This document shows positions 15,596-23,925 of a stretch of 34,642 bases of DNA, one piece after another. The position numbers and the translations under genes are program-made. Origin of the DNA: a bacterium (GTDB lineage Bacteria; Chloroflexota; Chloroflexia; Chloroflexales; Kallotenuaceae). Under the pieces are notes generated by a model. The model saw only the letters and a program-made list of their open reading frames with translations, had not been told where the DNA came from and searched no databases. Location of the stretch: contig JADDQE010000158.1 in the NCBI GenBank assembly GCA_016781525.1, forward strand, positions 1 through 34,642, read 5' to 3'. How positions within the stretch are numbered: the stretch's first letter is position 1; the number at the start of each line of letters is the position of its first letter.

Positions 15596-16039
15596 ATGAG
15601 GCAAGAGCAGCTGAGCCCTGAGGGTAAACATCGTCGCCGTCGACACCAACCTAGGTCGCTGGCCCGCCGCATTGTGGGCTGGAGCATGGTCTGTCTCGCG
15701 TTTTTTGGCTTTGTGCTGCCGTTACTTCCCGGGATAGTCTTTTTAGGAGTCGGCATTGTGCTGCTCGGCCCGCATGATCCAACACTGCGGCGAACCGCTG
15801 TCAGTGCACGAATGGTGCTGCGCCGCTGGAGCAAAACCAAACAGCGGCACCTGCGCTATGTCGGCCGTCTTGCTCGCTCTCGCTATCGCGATGCACGTCT
15901 TGCGCTAAGGGCGCACCTGCATCGGCATGAGTGTGGAAACTCGATCTGGCGCGAACATATTGCACTTCTGACGGCCACGCTAGTGGGTATGGCCGCGGTT
16001 GCGAGCGCAATGCTTGTGCTTTGGCATACGGTCCTCTAG
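15596..16039 (+). CDS. Small membrane protein (PGPGW/DUF454-like)
   Basis: A protein of 147 residues from the ATG at 15596. A TTG at 15578, closer to AAGGA, would add six residues, and I cannot decide between the two. A very basic N-terminus (KHRRRRHQPRSLARR) precedes a hydrophobic hairpin, about 27-58, with the sequence FVLPLLPGIVFLGVGIVLL. This resembles the Pro-Gly-rich turn of small PGPGW or YbaN-type membrane proteins. A basic loop and a C-terminal membrane segment (about 124-146) follow. Function unknown. Confidence 0.65.
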   Translation: MRQEQLSPEGKHRRRRHQPRSLARRIVGWSMVCLAFFGFVLPLLPGIVFLGVGIVLLGPHDPTLRRTAVSARMVLRRWSKTKQRHLRYVGRLARSRYRDARLALRAHLHRHECGNSIWREHIALLTATLVGMAAVASAMLVLWHTVL

Positions 16040-16074
16040 CCACCTGCACCCCCGGTCGACAGAGGTAATTCGTG

Positions 16075-16080
16075 TATAAT
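16075..16080 (+). promoter_or_regulatory. Candidate -10 element before the RodZ-like gene
   Basis: A perfect TATAAT, 33 bp before the ATG at 16113, but without a recognisable -35. It would put the start of transcription near 16087 and drive the RodZ-like gene and yajQ. Confidence 0.4.
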
Positions 16081-16112
16081 GGTGGCCCGATGACCACGAG
16101 GTTGAACGTCGT

Positions 16113-16952
16113 ATGAGCCAACTTGGCGGGCGATTGCGCGAAGTGCGCGAAGCGCGAGGGCTGACGCTAGCTCAGGCTGCGGCTGCCACGCGCATTTTGC
16201 CGCGTTATCTGCAAGCGCTTGAAGAAGGCGATTTTGAGCAGTTGCCGGGCGATGTGTATGCCCGTGGGTTTATTCGTAACTATGCTCAGTTTCTTGGTAT
16301 TCCAGCCGACGAGCTGATCCAGTATTACCGTGTGGAGCGTGGCGCGCCCACCGATCGCATCAAGGTCATGCCGGCAGCGGTCCCGCCGCGAACACGCTCC
16401 TGCTTGATGCCGAGCGCCTTTTTTTCATTTTTCTCGATCTTGGTGCTGCTTGGAGTACTATACTGGGTGGCCAATGTTGCCGGGCTTACCCGCATGCCGC
16501 CTGAGTTTGTCGCTGCTCCATCGCCGACCGTACCTGTTCCAACGGCGACACAGTTTCCCACCATGACGCCCCAGCCGGCTGGCGAGCCGTTGAGCCCACT
16601 TCCGCCAACACCCGCACCCATCGTCGAGCCTGGCAGCGTCGAGCCTACTCCAGAGCCCACTCCAACCTTTGAGGCCCCACTGGTTGTCGAGGTGCGGGTG
16701 GTGCCGGATGCGCCAAAAGGGTCGTGGATGACGGTTGCGGTCGACGGTGTGCCGGGACAGTTCACCGGGACCTTGCTCGCGAATGCGTCGCAGCGCTTCG
16801 CGGCGCAGCGTGAAGTCTTTCTGCACGTGGGCGATGCGTCGGTCGTCGAGCTGGTCGTCAACGGCGTCAGCCAGGGTCGGATGGGTAGCGTGCCTGGTAG
16901 TACCGCAAAAAAGACAATTCCGGTTCCTAACCCCACAGGGAGTACGCCGTAA
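16113..16952 (+). CDS. RodZ-like HTH / membrane / DUF4115 protein
   Basis: A 279-residue bitopic protein. An N-terminal helix-turn-helix of the HTH_25/RodZ type covers about 3-72 (LREVREARGLTLAQAAAAT; GDVYARGFIRNYAQFLGIP). One membrane segment lies at about 101-121. A Pro/Thr linker (about 130-188) leads to a C-terminal domain of the DUF4115 type (about 189-270; VVEVRVVPDAPKGSWMTV). RodZ links the cytoskeletal protein MreB to the membrane and shapes rod cells; the family also includes cell-length regulators of unclear role. The stop shares its last base with the yajQ start (TAATG), so the two are translationally coupled. Confidence 0.82.
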   Translation: MSQLGGRLREVREARGLTLAQAAAATRILPRYLQALEEGDFEQLPGDVYARGFIRNYAQFLGIPADELIQYYRVERGAPTDRIKVMPAAVPPRTRSCLMPSAFFSFFSILVLLGVLYWVANVAGLTRMPPEFVAAPSPTVPVPTATQFPTMTPQPAGEPLSPLPPTPAPIVEPGSVEPTPEPTPTFEAPLVVEVRVVPDAPKGSWMTVAVDGVPGQFTGTLLANASQRFAAQREVFLHVGDASVVELVVNGVSQGRMGSVPGSTAKKTIPVPNPTGSTP

Positions 16953-17449
16953 TGCCCGCTGAATCAACATTTGATATCGTTTCAGAATTTGATCGCCAGG
17001 AGCTTGCGAATGCTGTTGATCAGACTGCTCGCGAGGTTCGGACGCGCTACGATCTCAAAGACAGCAAGAGCGAGCTCGACCTGGGCGAGAACGAATTAAC
17101 CCTAACCAGCGACTCCGAGATGCATCTTGGTGCGGTCCGCGATATTCTGGAGACCAAGGCGATCCGTCGGAACTTGTCGTTAAAAATCTTTGATTACGGC
17201 GAGATCCAGGAAATTTCCGGCGGGCGGGTCAAGCAGGTCGTTACGCTCAAGCAGGGCATCAGCGATGAGCTTGCGAAAAAAATCCAAAAGCTGATCAAAG
17301 AGCATAACTCCAAAGTTCAGGCCCGCATCCAAGGTGATGCCGTCCGCGTTGGTAGCAAGAGCAAGGACGATCTGCAGTCGGTTATCCAGCTGCTCCGCGA
17401 GCGGCAGGAAGAGTTTTCGGTGCCGCTACAGTTCACGAACTATCGCTAG
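16952..17449 (+). CDS. yajQ: YajQ-family nucleotide-binding protein
   Basis: A 165-residue protein matching YajQ over its whole length (FDIVSEFDRQELANAVDQ at the N-terminus, RYDLKDSKSELDL, then KQGISDELAKKIQKLIK and SVPLQFTNYR at the end). The fold is two ferredoxin-like units. Members bind cyclic di-GMP in some species and nucleic acid or nucleotides in others; which applies here is unknown. Its start overlaps the RodZ-like stop, implying co-expression. The stop is followed within 5 bp by the first heptamer array of the second bracketed spacer. Confidence 0.93.
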   Translation: MPAESTFDIVSEFDRQELANAVDQTAREVRTRYDLKDSKSELDLGENELTLTSDSEMHLGAVRDILETKAIRRNLSLKIFDYGEIQEISGGRVKQVVTLKQGISDELAKKIQKLIKEHNSKVQARIQGDAVRVGSKSKDDLQSVIQLLRERQEEFSVPLQFTNYR

Positions 17450-17453
17450 GCAC

Positions 17454-17481
17454 AGGTATCAGGCAACAGGCATCAGGAGAA
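17454..17481 (+). repeat. Left heptamer array in the yajQ-rimO gap
   Basis: Four 7-mers in register, AGGTATC, AGGCAAC, AGGCATC, AGGAGAA, begin 5 bp after the yajQ stop. They have the same unit and orientation as the array at 7913-7947, and an inverted partner lies at 17571-17590. Confidence 0.65.
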
Positions 17482-17570
17482 ACGGATGACGGCTGAGCCG
17501 GCTCACTCGTTAAGGCTTAGGCGCAAAAGTGGTCGGGATTTGGTACCATATCGATCAAGTAACTTAAAGT

Positions 17571-17590
17571 TGAAGCTGATACTTGAGGCC
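17571..17590 (-). repeat. Right heptamer array in the yajQ-rimO gap, inverted
   Basis: Read on the minus strand it gives GGCCTCA, AGTATCA and GCTTCA, the inverted form of the unit at 17454-17481. It ends 13 bp before the rimO start codon. The roughly 90 bp between the two arrays hold no recognisable gene remnant. Confidence 0.55.
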
Positions 17591-17603
17591 TAAAACTGAC
17601 TGA

Positions 17604-19082
17604 ATGAAATACCATCTTATAACGCTGGGCTGTCCGAAAAATAATGTGGACAGCGAAGGAATGCACGGCCTGCTGCTTGCGCAGGGCCACGACGCGGTCA
17701 ACTCGCCTGAGTTGGCCGATGTTGTGATCGTTAACACCTGCTCGTTTATTCAAGCGGCGCGCGACGAGACGGTAGGCGTGCTACGTGATCTCGCGAGCGC
17801 GAAGCAGCCAGGCCAGCGGCTTGTCGCCGCCGGCTGTATGGCAGAGAGCCACCGCGACGTTCTGGCACATGATGTGCCCGAGCTTGACGCGACACTTTCG
17901 ACGAAAGAATGGATGCGGATTGGCGAGGTGGTCGGCGCAGAGGGCGTAGCTCCTGCGCGTGACGTGATCGAGCTCCTGCCAGCCGCCAATCGCCGACTTG
18001 GCGAGGGTCTGCTCCAGCTTGCATCCGCATCCGTGAGCACCACGCACACAAAGCCGATGATCGAGCTGACGCCCGCCAGTGCTCCGCTACCAGCTGCCAC
18101 ACTTGGCGTGTATGGCGACTGGCGGACCGCACCCATCAAGCGGCATGTGCAGAGCCCTTCGGCCTATCTCAAGATCTCGGACGGCTGCAACATGCGCTGC
18201 GCCTTCTGCACCATTCCCTCGTTCAAAGGCGACCTGCGCTCGAAGTCCATGGGCACGATTTTAGGTGAGGCACGCGAGCTGGTCGACGCTGGCGTACAAG
18301 AGATTATTCTGATCGCGCAGCATCTGACCGATTACGGCCGTGACCTGCGCCTTGAGGGCGGTCTCGCGGTGCTGTTGAATGAGCTCTGCCAGGTGGTGCC
18401 TGCCGATCGCTGGATCCGCCTCATGTACGCCTATCCGTCGTCGATTACGCCTGCGGTTATGCGCGCCATCGCCGATAACCCGCAGATTGCGCCATATCTT
18501 GACATGCCGCTACAGCATGCCCATCCGGATACGCTGCGCCGCATGCGGCGGCCACCCGATACCGCCAAGACCAAGCAAATTATTGCCGATCTCCGCTCCG
18601 CGGTGCCGAACATCGCTCTGCGCACGACCTTTATCGTCGGTTTCCCTGGTGAGACGCGCGACGAGTTCGATGCACTGCTGGCGTTCCTGGACGAGATGGA
18701 ATTTGATCGGGCCGGTTTCTTCAAGTACTCGGATGAGCCGGGCACCCACGCCAACACGCTTGACGGCAAGGTCAGCGAGCGGGTAAAGCAGCGGCGCTAT
18801 GAGGAAGCCGCTGCGCTACAGCAGCGGGTCTCCCTCCGCAAGAATCAGCGTTGGGCCGGACAAACGCTGCGGGTGCTGGTAGAGGGCACGGGTGAGGCCG
18901 AGGGCCGCCCGGTGGTGATTGGTCGATCATTCCGCGACGCGCCTGAGATTGACAACTTTGTGTGGGCCTTTGGCGAAGCGTCCGTCGGATCGTTCGTGGA
19001 TGTGCTGATCGAGCGTGCAACGGCCTATGATGTCTGGGGTGCCGTGGTTTCGCAGCCACAAGTGCAGCCCGTAGCTGCGTAG
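17604..19082 (+). CDS. rimO: Ribosomal protein S12 methylthiotransferase RimO
   Basis: A 492-residue radical-SAM enzyme that methylthiolates an aspartate of ribosomal protein S12. The N-terminal UPF0004 domain holds the auxiliary cluster cysteines Cys10 (LGCPKN), Cys46 (VNTCSF) and Cys78 (AAGCMAE). The radical-SAM motif is CNMRCAFC (Cys195, 199, 202). The MPLQHAHPDTLRRMRRP motif and a C-terminal TRAM domain (about 420-480) complete the family plan. It is about 50 residues longer than typical RimO because of an insert (about 125-170) between the first two domains. IAQHLTDYG replaces the usual IAQDTTRYG, a small deviation in a conserved loop. The ribosome site is poor, because the heptamer array lies where it should be. 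Confidence 0.93.
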   Translation: MKYHLITLGCPKNNVDSEGMHGLLLAQGHDAVNSPELADVVIVNTCSFIQAARDETVGVLRDLASAKQPGQRLVAAGCMAESHRDVLAHDVPELDATLSTKEWMRIGEVVGAEGVAPARDVIELLPAANRRLGEGLLQLASASVSTTHTKPMIELTPASAPLPAATLGVYGDWRTAPIKRHVQSPSAYLKISDGCNMRCAFCTIPSFKGDLRSKSMGTILGEARELVDAGVQEIILIAQHLTDYGRDLRLEGGLAVLLNELCQVVPADRWIRLMYAYPSSITPAVMRAIADNPQIAPYLDMPLQHAHPDTLRRMRRPPDTAKTKQIIADLRSAVPNIALRTTFIVGFPGETRDEFDALLAFLDEMEFDRAGFFKYSDEPGTHANTLDGKVSERVKQRRYEEAAALQQRVSLRKNQRWAGQTLRVLVEGTGEAEGRPVVIGRSFRDAPEIDNFVWAFGEASVGSFVDVLIERATAYDVWGAVVSQPQVQPVAA

Positions 19083-19090
19083 TCCGGAGC

Positions 19091-19133
19091 AAAAAGCGAG
19101 CGGCAGCGCCGGTGCTTGTGGCGCTGCCGCTCG
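19091..19133. terminator. Strong terminator between convergent rimO and BlaI-like gene
   Basis: A 14-bp perfect stem, CGAGCGGCAGCGCC (19097-19110) with GGCGCTGCCGCTCG (19120-19133). On the minus strand it is followed by CTTTTT (19096-19091), so it is a classic intrinsic terminator for the BlaI-like gene. It probably also stops rimO transcripts. Confidence 0.85.
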
Positions 19134-19164
19134 TGTGCAACTCGCGAATCACGTCTTGGTCAGC

Positions 19165-19599
19165 TCAGCCAGCCGCCCGCACCTGTAGCTCGCGCTGCAT
19201 TCGCTGAAGCCGCTGTGGGTCTTTCTTGGCGAGATAATGGAGCAGATAGTCGATTGTCTCATCTTCGTAGTCGTCCATGAGGCCGTCAAGCACGCGGCGT
19301 ACCATCATCGACTCGAAGTCGTCTTTCGTGACGGCTGGTGTGTAGACGTAGGCCAGACCGTCGCGGCGGCGGTTAAGAATGCCCTTTTCGGCGAGGCGCG
19401 TCATCGTCGTCATCACAGTCGTATAGGCAATGTCGCCGCGCTCGGGCGTGTCCTGCAGGCGCCGGTGCACGACCTTAACCGTGGTAGACTTTTCGCGCCA
19501 TACAATCTGCATAATCTTGGTTTCAAGCGGGCCGAGTACCTTGACGAGACCGCCCGCGCCGGGCTTGAAACGAAATTCAGGTTGTTTGCCCTGTGTCAT
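19165..19599 (-). CDS. BlaI/MecI/CopY-family transcriptional repressor
   Basis: A 144-residue winged-helix regulator. The DNA-binding domain covers about 22-92 (LGPLETKIMQIVWRE; AYTTVMTTMTRLAEKGIL; RDGLAYVYTP). A C-terminal helical dimerisation region (about 92-140) follows. These repressors bind as dimers to TACA-type palindromes and are often inactivated by cleavage when a partner sensor protease (BlaR, M56) is activated; no such partner is in the window. I start at ATG 19599, with AAAGGAG about 9 nt before it, rather than at 19644, which lacks a ribosome site. I see no perfect operator in the short region before the gene. It is divergent from the polyprenyl synthase and might control it. 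Confidence 0.87.
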   Translation of the reverse strand: MTQGKQPEFRFKPGAGGLVKVLGPLETKIMQIVWREKSTTVKVVHRRLQDTPERGDIAYTTVMTTMTRLAEKGILNRRRDGLAYVYTPAVTKDDFESMMVRRVLDGLMDDYEDETIDYLLHYLAKKDPQRLQRMQRELQVRAAG

Positions 19600-19712
19600 A
19601 TCCAGCGACTCCTTTAGTCGACGATGATACCAGAGTTGCACCATGTAGTGTAGCTTCGCGACGATTTGCTGTATAGCGGTCGGGATTACGACCGCATTAC
19701 AAGGTTAAGGTC

Positions 19713-20756
19713 ATGCTTGTATCTTCACCCAACGAGCAGAGCGAGCTACTGAAACGGATCGTGTCCGCGATGCGCGTGGCCTTTCCCACGCCCGATGCAG
19801 CCTTTGAGCAATTCTACGGGATGATGCACTACCACCTCGGCTGGCTCAACGAGCACTTCGAGCCGGTCGCCGCCAATAGTGGAAAGTTGCTGCGACCGCT
19901 GCTGGTGATCCATGCGAACCGAGTCTTTGGTGGGCGGGATGAGCATGCGCTGCCCCTTGCCGCCGCGATTCAGCTGCTCCATGATTTTTCGCTGCTCCAC
20001 GACGATATCGAGGACAACAGCCCGACCCGCCGTGGTCGACCTACGGTCTGGCAGATCTGGGGCTTGGCCCAGGGCATTAATACTGGCGATGGCATGTTCG
20101 CAATCGCTCACCGTGCGCTCCACGGCTTGACCGATGTGGGCGTACCTGCCGAGCGTGTTCTGCGGATCTTGCGTGAATTCGAGGAGACGATCCTGCGGCT
20201 TTGCGAGGGACAGTACCTTGATATCGCGGCGGAGGGGCGGCTCGATGTCTCAGAAGCGCAATACCTCCAGATGATTCGTGGCAAAACTGCGATGCTCGCG
20301 GCGGCATCAACTGGGCTTGGCGCTCGTCTATCCATCGACGACGAGGTTGAAATTGGGCGTCTGGCGACGTTTGGGGAAGCGCTTGGGCTGGCGTTCCAGA
20401 TTCAGGATGATATTCTGGATATTTGGGGCGATCCCGCGCTGACGGGCAAGCCCTTTGCCGCCGATCTTGTCCAGCGCAAGATGAGCTTACCCGTAATTCA
20501 TGGGTTGGGTCACGCTTCGGCGACAGACCGCGAGCGGTTTGAGGTGCTCTATCGTCAGCCAGAGCTTAGCCGTGATGATTTGGAAACCTTGCTGACGATC
20601 CTCGATCAGTGTGGTTCACGTCGCTACGCGGAGCATCTCGCGGCGGCCGAGTATGAGCGGGCGATGCAAGCGCTTGACGGAGTGGCGCCAGTAAACCAAG
20701 CAGCGCTGAATGATCTCCGTGCACTCGCACAGTCGTTGCTCGGACGCGCTCGCTAG
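19713..20756 (+). CDS. Polyprenyl (geranylgeranyl-type) diphosphate synthase
   Basis: A 347-residue trans-prenyltransferase that extends allylic diphosphates with isopentenyl diphosphate. The first aspartate-rich motif is LLHDDIEDNSPTRRG (Asp97, Asp98, Asp101) and the second is QIQDDILDIWGD (Asp232, Asp233, Asp236). GKLLRP (Gly57-Pro62) and QRKMSLPVI complete the pattern. Chain length cannot be decided from sequence with confidence; C20 is most usual for this subgroup. HMG-CoA reductase lies 3 kb downstream, so substrates may come from the mevalonate route. AAGG (19701-19704) precedes the ATG by 8 nt. The glycosyltransferase starts 3 bp after the stop, so the pair is one operon. Confidence 0.91.
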   Translation: MLVSSPNEQSELLKRIVSAMRVAFPTPDAAFEQFYGMMHYHLGWLNEHFEPVAANSGKLLRPLLVIHANRVFGGRDEHALPLAAAIQLLHDFSLLHDDIEDNSPTRRGRPTVWQIWGLAQGINTGDGMFAIAHRALHGLTDVGVPAERVLRILREFEETILRLCEGQYLDIAAEGRLDVSEAQYLQMIRGKTAMLAAASTGLGARLSIDDEVEIGRLATFGEALGLAFQIQDDILDIWGDPALTGKPFAADLVQRKMSLPVIHGLGHASATDRERFEVLYRQPELSRDDLETLLTILDQCGSRRYAEHLAAAEYERAMQALDGVAPVNQAALNDLRALAQSLLGRAR

Positions 20757-20759
20757 CGT

Positions 20760-21956
20760 ATGACCAAGCCCCTCGACATTCTTTTCGTCACCGGTGAGTA
20801 TCCCCCCGCCATCGGCGGTGTTGGGGACTATACGCGGCAGCTGGCACGTGCCCTGATAGCGCGCGGTCGCTGGGTTAGCGTGCTCAGCGGGATAGCGCCG
20901 ACGGAGGATTTTGCACCGGATGAGCCCACGCTCCTCTTCTCCGGGGCAGGCTGGGGCTGGCGCTCCTTGCGCCGGGCTGTCCGCACGACTAGCGAGCTCG
21001 CGCCGCGTATCGTGCATATCCAATATCAGACGGGTGCCTTCGGCATGCACCCGTCAATCAATCTGTTACCGTGGCGGTTACGCCGCCTGGGCAACCGGCC
21101 GGCGGTTGTTGTTACCGCGCACGATCTCCTACTGCCCTATCTCTTTCCCAAGGCCGACTCTGTTCGTGCCTGGCTGACAGCCCGGCTCTTTGAGTCGGCC
21201 GATGCGTTGGTTGTGACAAACAGCGAGGATGAGTGGCGGGTTCGGGCTCAAGGGGAAGCGACCCGAACGCTCTTCTCCCCGCGGCACGCGATCCGTACTC
21301 CAATCTACCCGATTCCAATTGGTAGCAATATTCCAGTCGAGCCGCCAGCTACCTACAATCGAGCTCATTTACGCCGACGGATTGGTGCAGGGGCCGACGA
21401 TGTGGTCGTAGCGTACTTCGGCTTGCTAAGCCGTACCAAAGGCGTGCGTGAGCTTGTGGCAGCCTTAGGGCTGCTTCCTCCGATGTTCAGGCTGCTTATA
21501 GTTGGCGGTGCGACACCGCTGCCCGACGACGCCCGATATGCCGAGGAAGTGCGCGCCGAGATTGCGGCGCGGGGTTTGTCCGAGCGGGTGTTTTTCACGG
21601 GGCCCTGCGATCCGTCTTCCGTCTCAGCATATCTTCTATCGGCTGATCTGGCTGCACTGCCGTTTAGCGATGGCGCATCGTACCGCCGCGGCAGCTTACT
21701 GGCGGCGCTTGCCCATGGCCTACCGGTCGTTACCACGGCGCCGGCGGTCTCACTCGACCCGCCGCTGGTCGATGGTCTTCACGCGCTGCTTGTGCCTCCC
21801 AGTGATGTGAGCGCTCTAGCCCGAACACTTGAAGTGCTGGCCGGTGACGGGGCGCAGCGGTCGCGACTTGCGCAGGCGGCGCGTACCCTTGCCGAAGAGT
21901 TTAGCTGGCCGATGATCGCAGCACGCCATGAATGCATGTACCATACATTGTTGTAG
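20760..21956 (+). CDS. GT4-type glycosyltransferase
   Basis: A 398-residue GT-B fold glycosyltransferase. The N-terminal domain begins with ILFVTGEYPPAIGGVGDYT, typical of the GT4 acceptor side. The C-terminal domain has YFGLLSRTKGVRELVAAL, LLIVGGATPLPDD and VFFTGPCDPSSVSAYL. The donor-side EX7E motif is altered: DGASYRRGSLLAALAHGLPVV has lost the first glutamate. That is also seen in other GT4 members, but it leaves the mechanism open. Tight linkage to the polyprenyl synthase suggests a polyprenyl-linked or membrane-lipid acceptor; this is inference. No membrane segment is present, so it is probably peripheral. Confidence 0.85.
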   Translation: MTKPLDILFVTGEYPPAIGGVGDYTRQLARALIARGRWVSVLSGIAPTEDFAPDEPTLLFSGAGWGWRSLRRAVRTTSELAPRIVHIQYQTGAFGMHPSINLLPWRLRRLGNRPAVVVTAHDLLLPYLFPKADSVRAWLTARLFESADALVVTNSEDEWRVRAQGEATRTLFSPRHAIRTPIYPIPIGSNIPVEPPATYNRAHLRRRIGAGADDVVVAYFGLLSRTKGVRELVAALGLLPPMFRLLIVGGATPLPDDARYAEEVRAEIAARGLSERVFFTGPCDPSSVSAYLLSADLAALPFSDGASYRRGSLLAALAHGLPVVTTAPAVSLDPPLVDGLHALLVPPSDVSALARTLEVLAGDGAQRSRLAQAARTLAEEFSWPMIAARHECMYHTLL

Positions 21957-22053
21957 ACTTGATCGCAGAGGCCTCGTGCTTGAGGTCCCAATACAGTCTC
22001 CATCGGCGTCTGAAGCTGCTTGACATTGAGGCTTCTACGCGGAAAGAAATGTC

Positions 22054-23823
22054 ATGATTGAGCTTCGTCGCACATTTGTAGCCGCCCTCGGGCTGACGCT
22101 AACGGTGTTGGCCCTGTTGACGGCATGTGATCTCAACGCGTCCGCTCCAGAGGCAACACCGTCGGCCGTTGCCTCGACGGTGGCTATCGCAAGTGTACCC
22201 GCGAGCACTCCGACCTCGGCACCGCCAACCCCTGAGCCCACGGAAAGCGTCCCTCAGGGTGGTGCTCTGACCATCCGGCTCCCTACGGACGTGGCCGAGC
22301 TCAAACCCTGGGATCTCCGCAGCCGCGGCGAGGAGTATGTGGCCGACTTGATGTATAACGGTCTGACGCGTCTCGACGCGCAGCTGGTGCCCCAACCCGA
22401 TCTCGCCGACGACTGGAGCGTATCGCCGGACGGCACTGTGATTACGTTTACGCTGCGTAGCGATGTGACGTGGCATGATGGTGCGCCACTAACGGCCGAG
22501 GATGTGGTCTGGACGCTCAGTACACTGCGCACGATTACGCCGACCAACGCGTTGCTCTTCGATCTGGGCTCGACGATTGAGGATGTTCGATCGACCGCGC
22601 AGCAGGCGGTTGTCGTCACGCTACAACGTCCATACGCGCCGCTGCTGGCCGAGCTTGCCGTACCGATCTTGCCCCGCCACAAGCTGCAAAATCGATCGCC
22701 CGAGGAGCTGGCCACGCTCAACTTTTGGGATGAGCCGATTGGCACCGGTCCTTTCAAGTATGCACGGCGTCAGCCCAATCAATCTATCGCCTTTACGCGT
22801 AATGAAGCCTATTTTCGGGGGGCGCCCAATTTGGACCAGGTCGCGCTGATCGTGGCTCCTGATCCCGCCGTCGCTACGACCGCAGTTGAAGAGCAGCAGC
22901 TGCTGCTCGCGGAATTTCCCGCTGCTACGGAGCCGTTGTCGTCACCGCTGGTACTTGATACTGTTGAGACCGGGGCATATCAGGAGAATGGCTGGTACGC
23001 TGTCGCCTTCAACACCCGGCCGGAGCGGCTCTTCGCGGATGGGCGGCTGCGCGAAGCGTTGGCACGAGCCGTCGACGTCGAAGCTGTAGTGGCGGCGGTA
23101 ACGGAGGGTGGTGGGCTGCCGATTGCGACGACATTGTCAACGGCGTCTGGGATGTATCCCGATGCTGTAGGGATCGCAGCTGCCGATGTGGATGCGGCCC
23201 GTGCCTTGCTGGACGAAGCTGGATGGGTGCCGGGTCCCGAGGGCGTGCGGCAAAAGGAGGGCCGCCTGCTATCGGCGCGTCTCTGGGTACGCGGCGATGA
23301 TCCGCGCCGCGTAGCTGCCGCCCAGCGGATCGCCGAGGCTGCGCAGCAGGTTGGTATGCAGCTCGAGGTTGTGCCGGCCAACTTCAATACGGTTATGCTT
23401 GCCAAGCTCGCACCGCCGTACGACTTCGACCTGCTGTTGGGTAGCTGGGTCCATGCTCCCAACTCGGCGAGCTTTCCGACGAACCGTTTCTACGACCCCG
23501 ACGATTATGCGCTGCTGCATTCGTCGCGCGTGTGGGGCGGGCAAGGCGATACGCGTACTGGTTTGCGCAACATCACGGGCTTTCGCAACCCTGAGTACGA
23601 TGCGGCGGCGGATGCTGCTCGCAGCACCTACGATCCCGCCTCACGCAAGGAAGCGATGCAGGCCGCCCAGGGGGTGCTTGCGCGTGAGCGGCCTTACCTG
23701 TTCTTGTGGGCCGACCGCATCGTGGTGGTGCTCAACGAGCGTGTCGCTACCGAAGAGGGAACCATCACACTCGACACGCCACGCTTCCTGTGGAACGTCG
23801 AGCAGTGGTATCTGACTCCCTAA
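22054..23823 (+). CDS. Peptide-type (SBP_bac_5) ABC-transporter solute-binding lipoprotein
   Basis: A 589-residue exported lipoprotein: signal (LGLTLTVLALLTAC, predicted lipidated Cys25), a Ser/Thr/Pro linker (about 30-68) and a family 5 binding domain (about 70-585). Family landmarks are LMYNGLTRLDAQLVPQPDLAD, DWSVSPDGTVITFTLRSDVTWHDGAPLTAEDV, and IGTGPFKYARRQPNQS. These proteins deliver oligopeptides, nickel or other ligands to an ABC permease. No permease or ATPase gene is adjacent, so this is an orphan component. GGAAAG (22041-22046) lies 7 nt before the ATG. A minus-strand-facing terminator hairpin follows. Confidence 0.88.
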   Translation: MIELRRTFVAALGLTLTVLALLTACDLNASAPEATPSAVASTVAIASVPASTPTSAPPTPEPTESVPQGGALTIRLPTDVAELKPWDLRSRGEEYVADLMYNGLTRLDAQLVPQPDLADDWSVSPDGTVITFTLRSDVTWHDGAPLTAEDVVWTLSTLRTITPTNALLFDLGSTIEDVRSTAQQAVVVTLQRPYAPLLAELAVPILPRHKLQNRSPEELATLNFWDEPIGTGPFKYARRQPNQSIAFTRNEAYFRGAPNLDQVALIVAPDPAVATTAVEEQQLLLAEFPAATEPLSSPLVLDTVETGAYQENGWYAVAFNTRPERLFADGRLREALARAVDVEAVVAAVTEGGGLPIATTLSTASGMYPDAVGIAAADVDAARALLDEAGWVPGPEGVRQKEGRLLSARLWVRGDDPRRVAAAQRIAEAAQQVGMQLEVVPANFNTVMLAKLAPPYDFDLLLGSWVHAPNSASFPTNRFYDPDDYALLHSSRVWGGQGDTRTGLRNITGFRNPEYDAAADAARSTYDPASRKEAMQAAQGVLARERPYLFLWADRIVVVLNERVATEEGTITLDTPRFLWNVEQWYLTP

Positions 23824-23872
23824 CCGGGTCATGCGCCTGGCATGGTGAGCCATGTGGAGCGCCGTACTTGGC

Positions 23873-23904
23873 AAACAAAACGGACGTGCATCAAGCACAT
23901 CCGT
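23873..23904 (-). terminator. Intrinsic terminator of HMG-CoA reductase gene
   Basis: Read on the minus strand, ACGGATGTGC and GCACGTCCGT pair over nine of ten positions with a 5-nt loop, followed by TTTTGTTT. It sits 22 bp past the stop of mvaA. Confidence 0.85.
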
Positions 23905-23925
23905 GAAGCAACCCGCAAGCGCGGC

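Noticed and set aside
16325-16936. Minus-strand frame of 203 codons over the RodZ-like gene
   Set aside because: Its Gly/Ser/Thr-rich composition mirrors the Pro/Thr linker of the real gene on the other strand.
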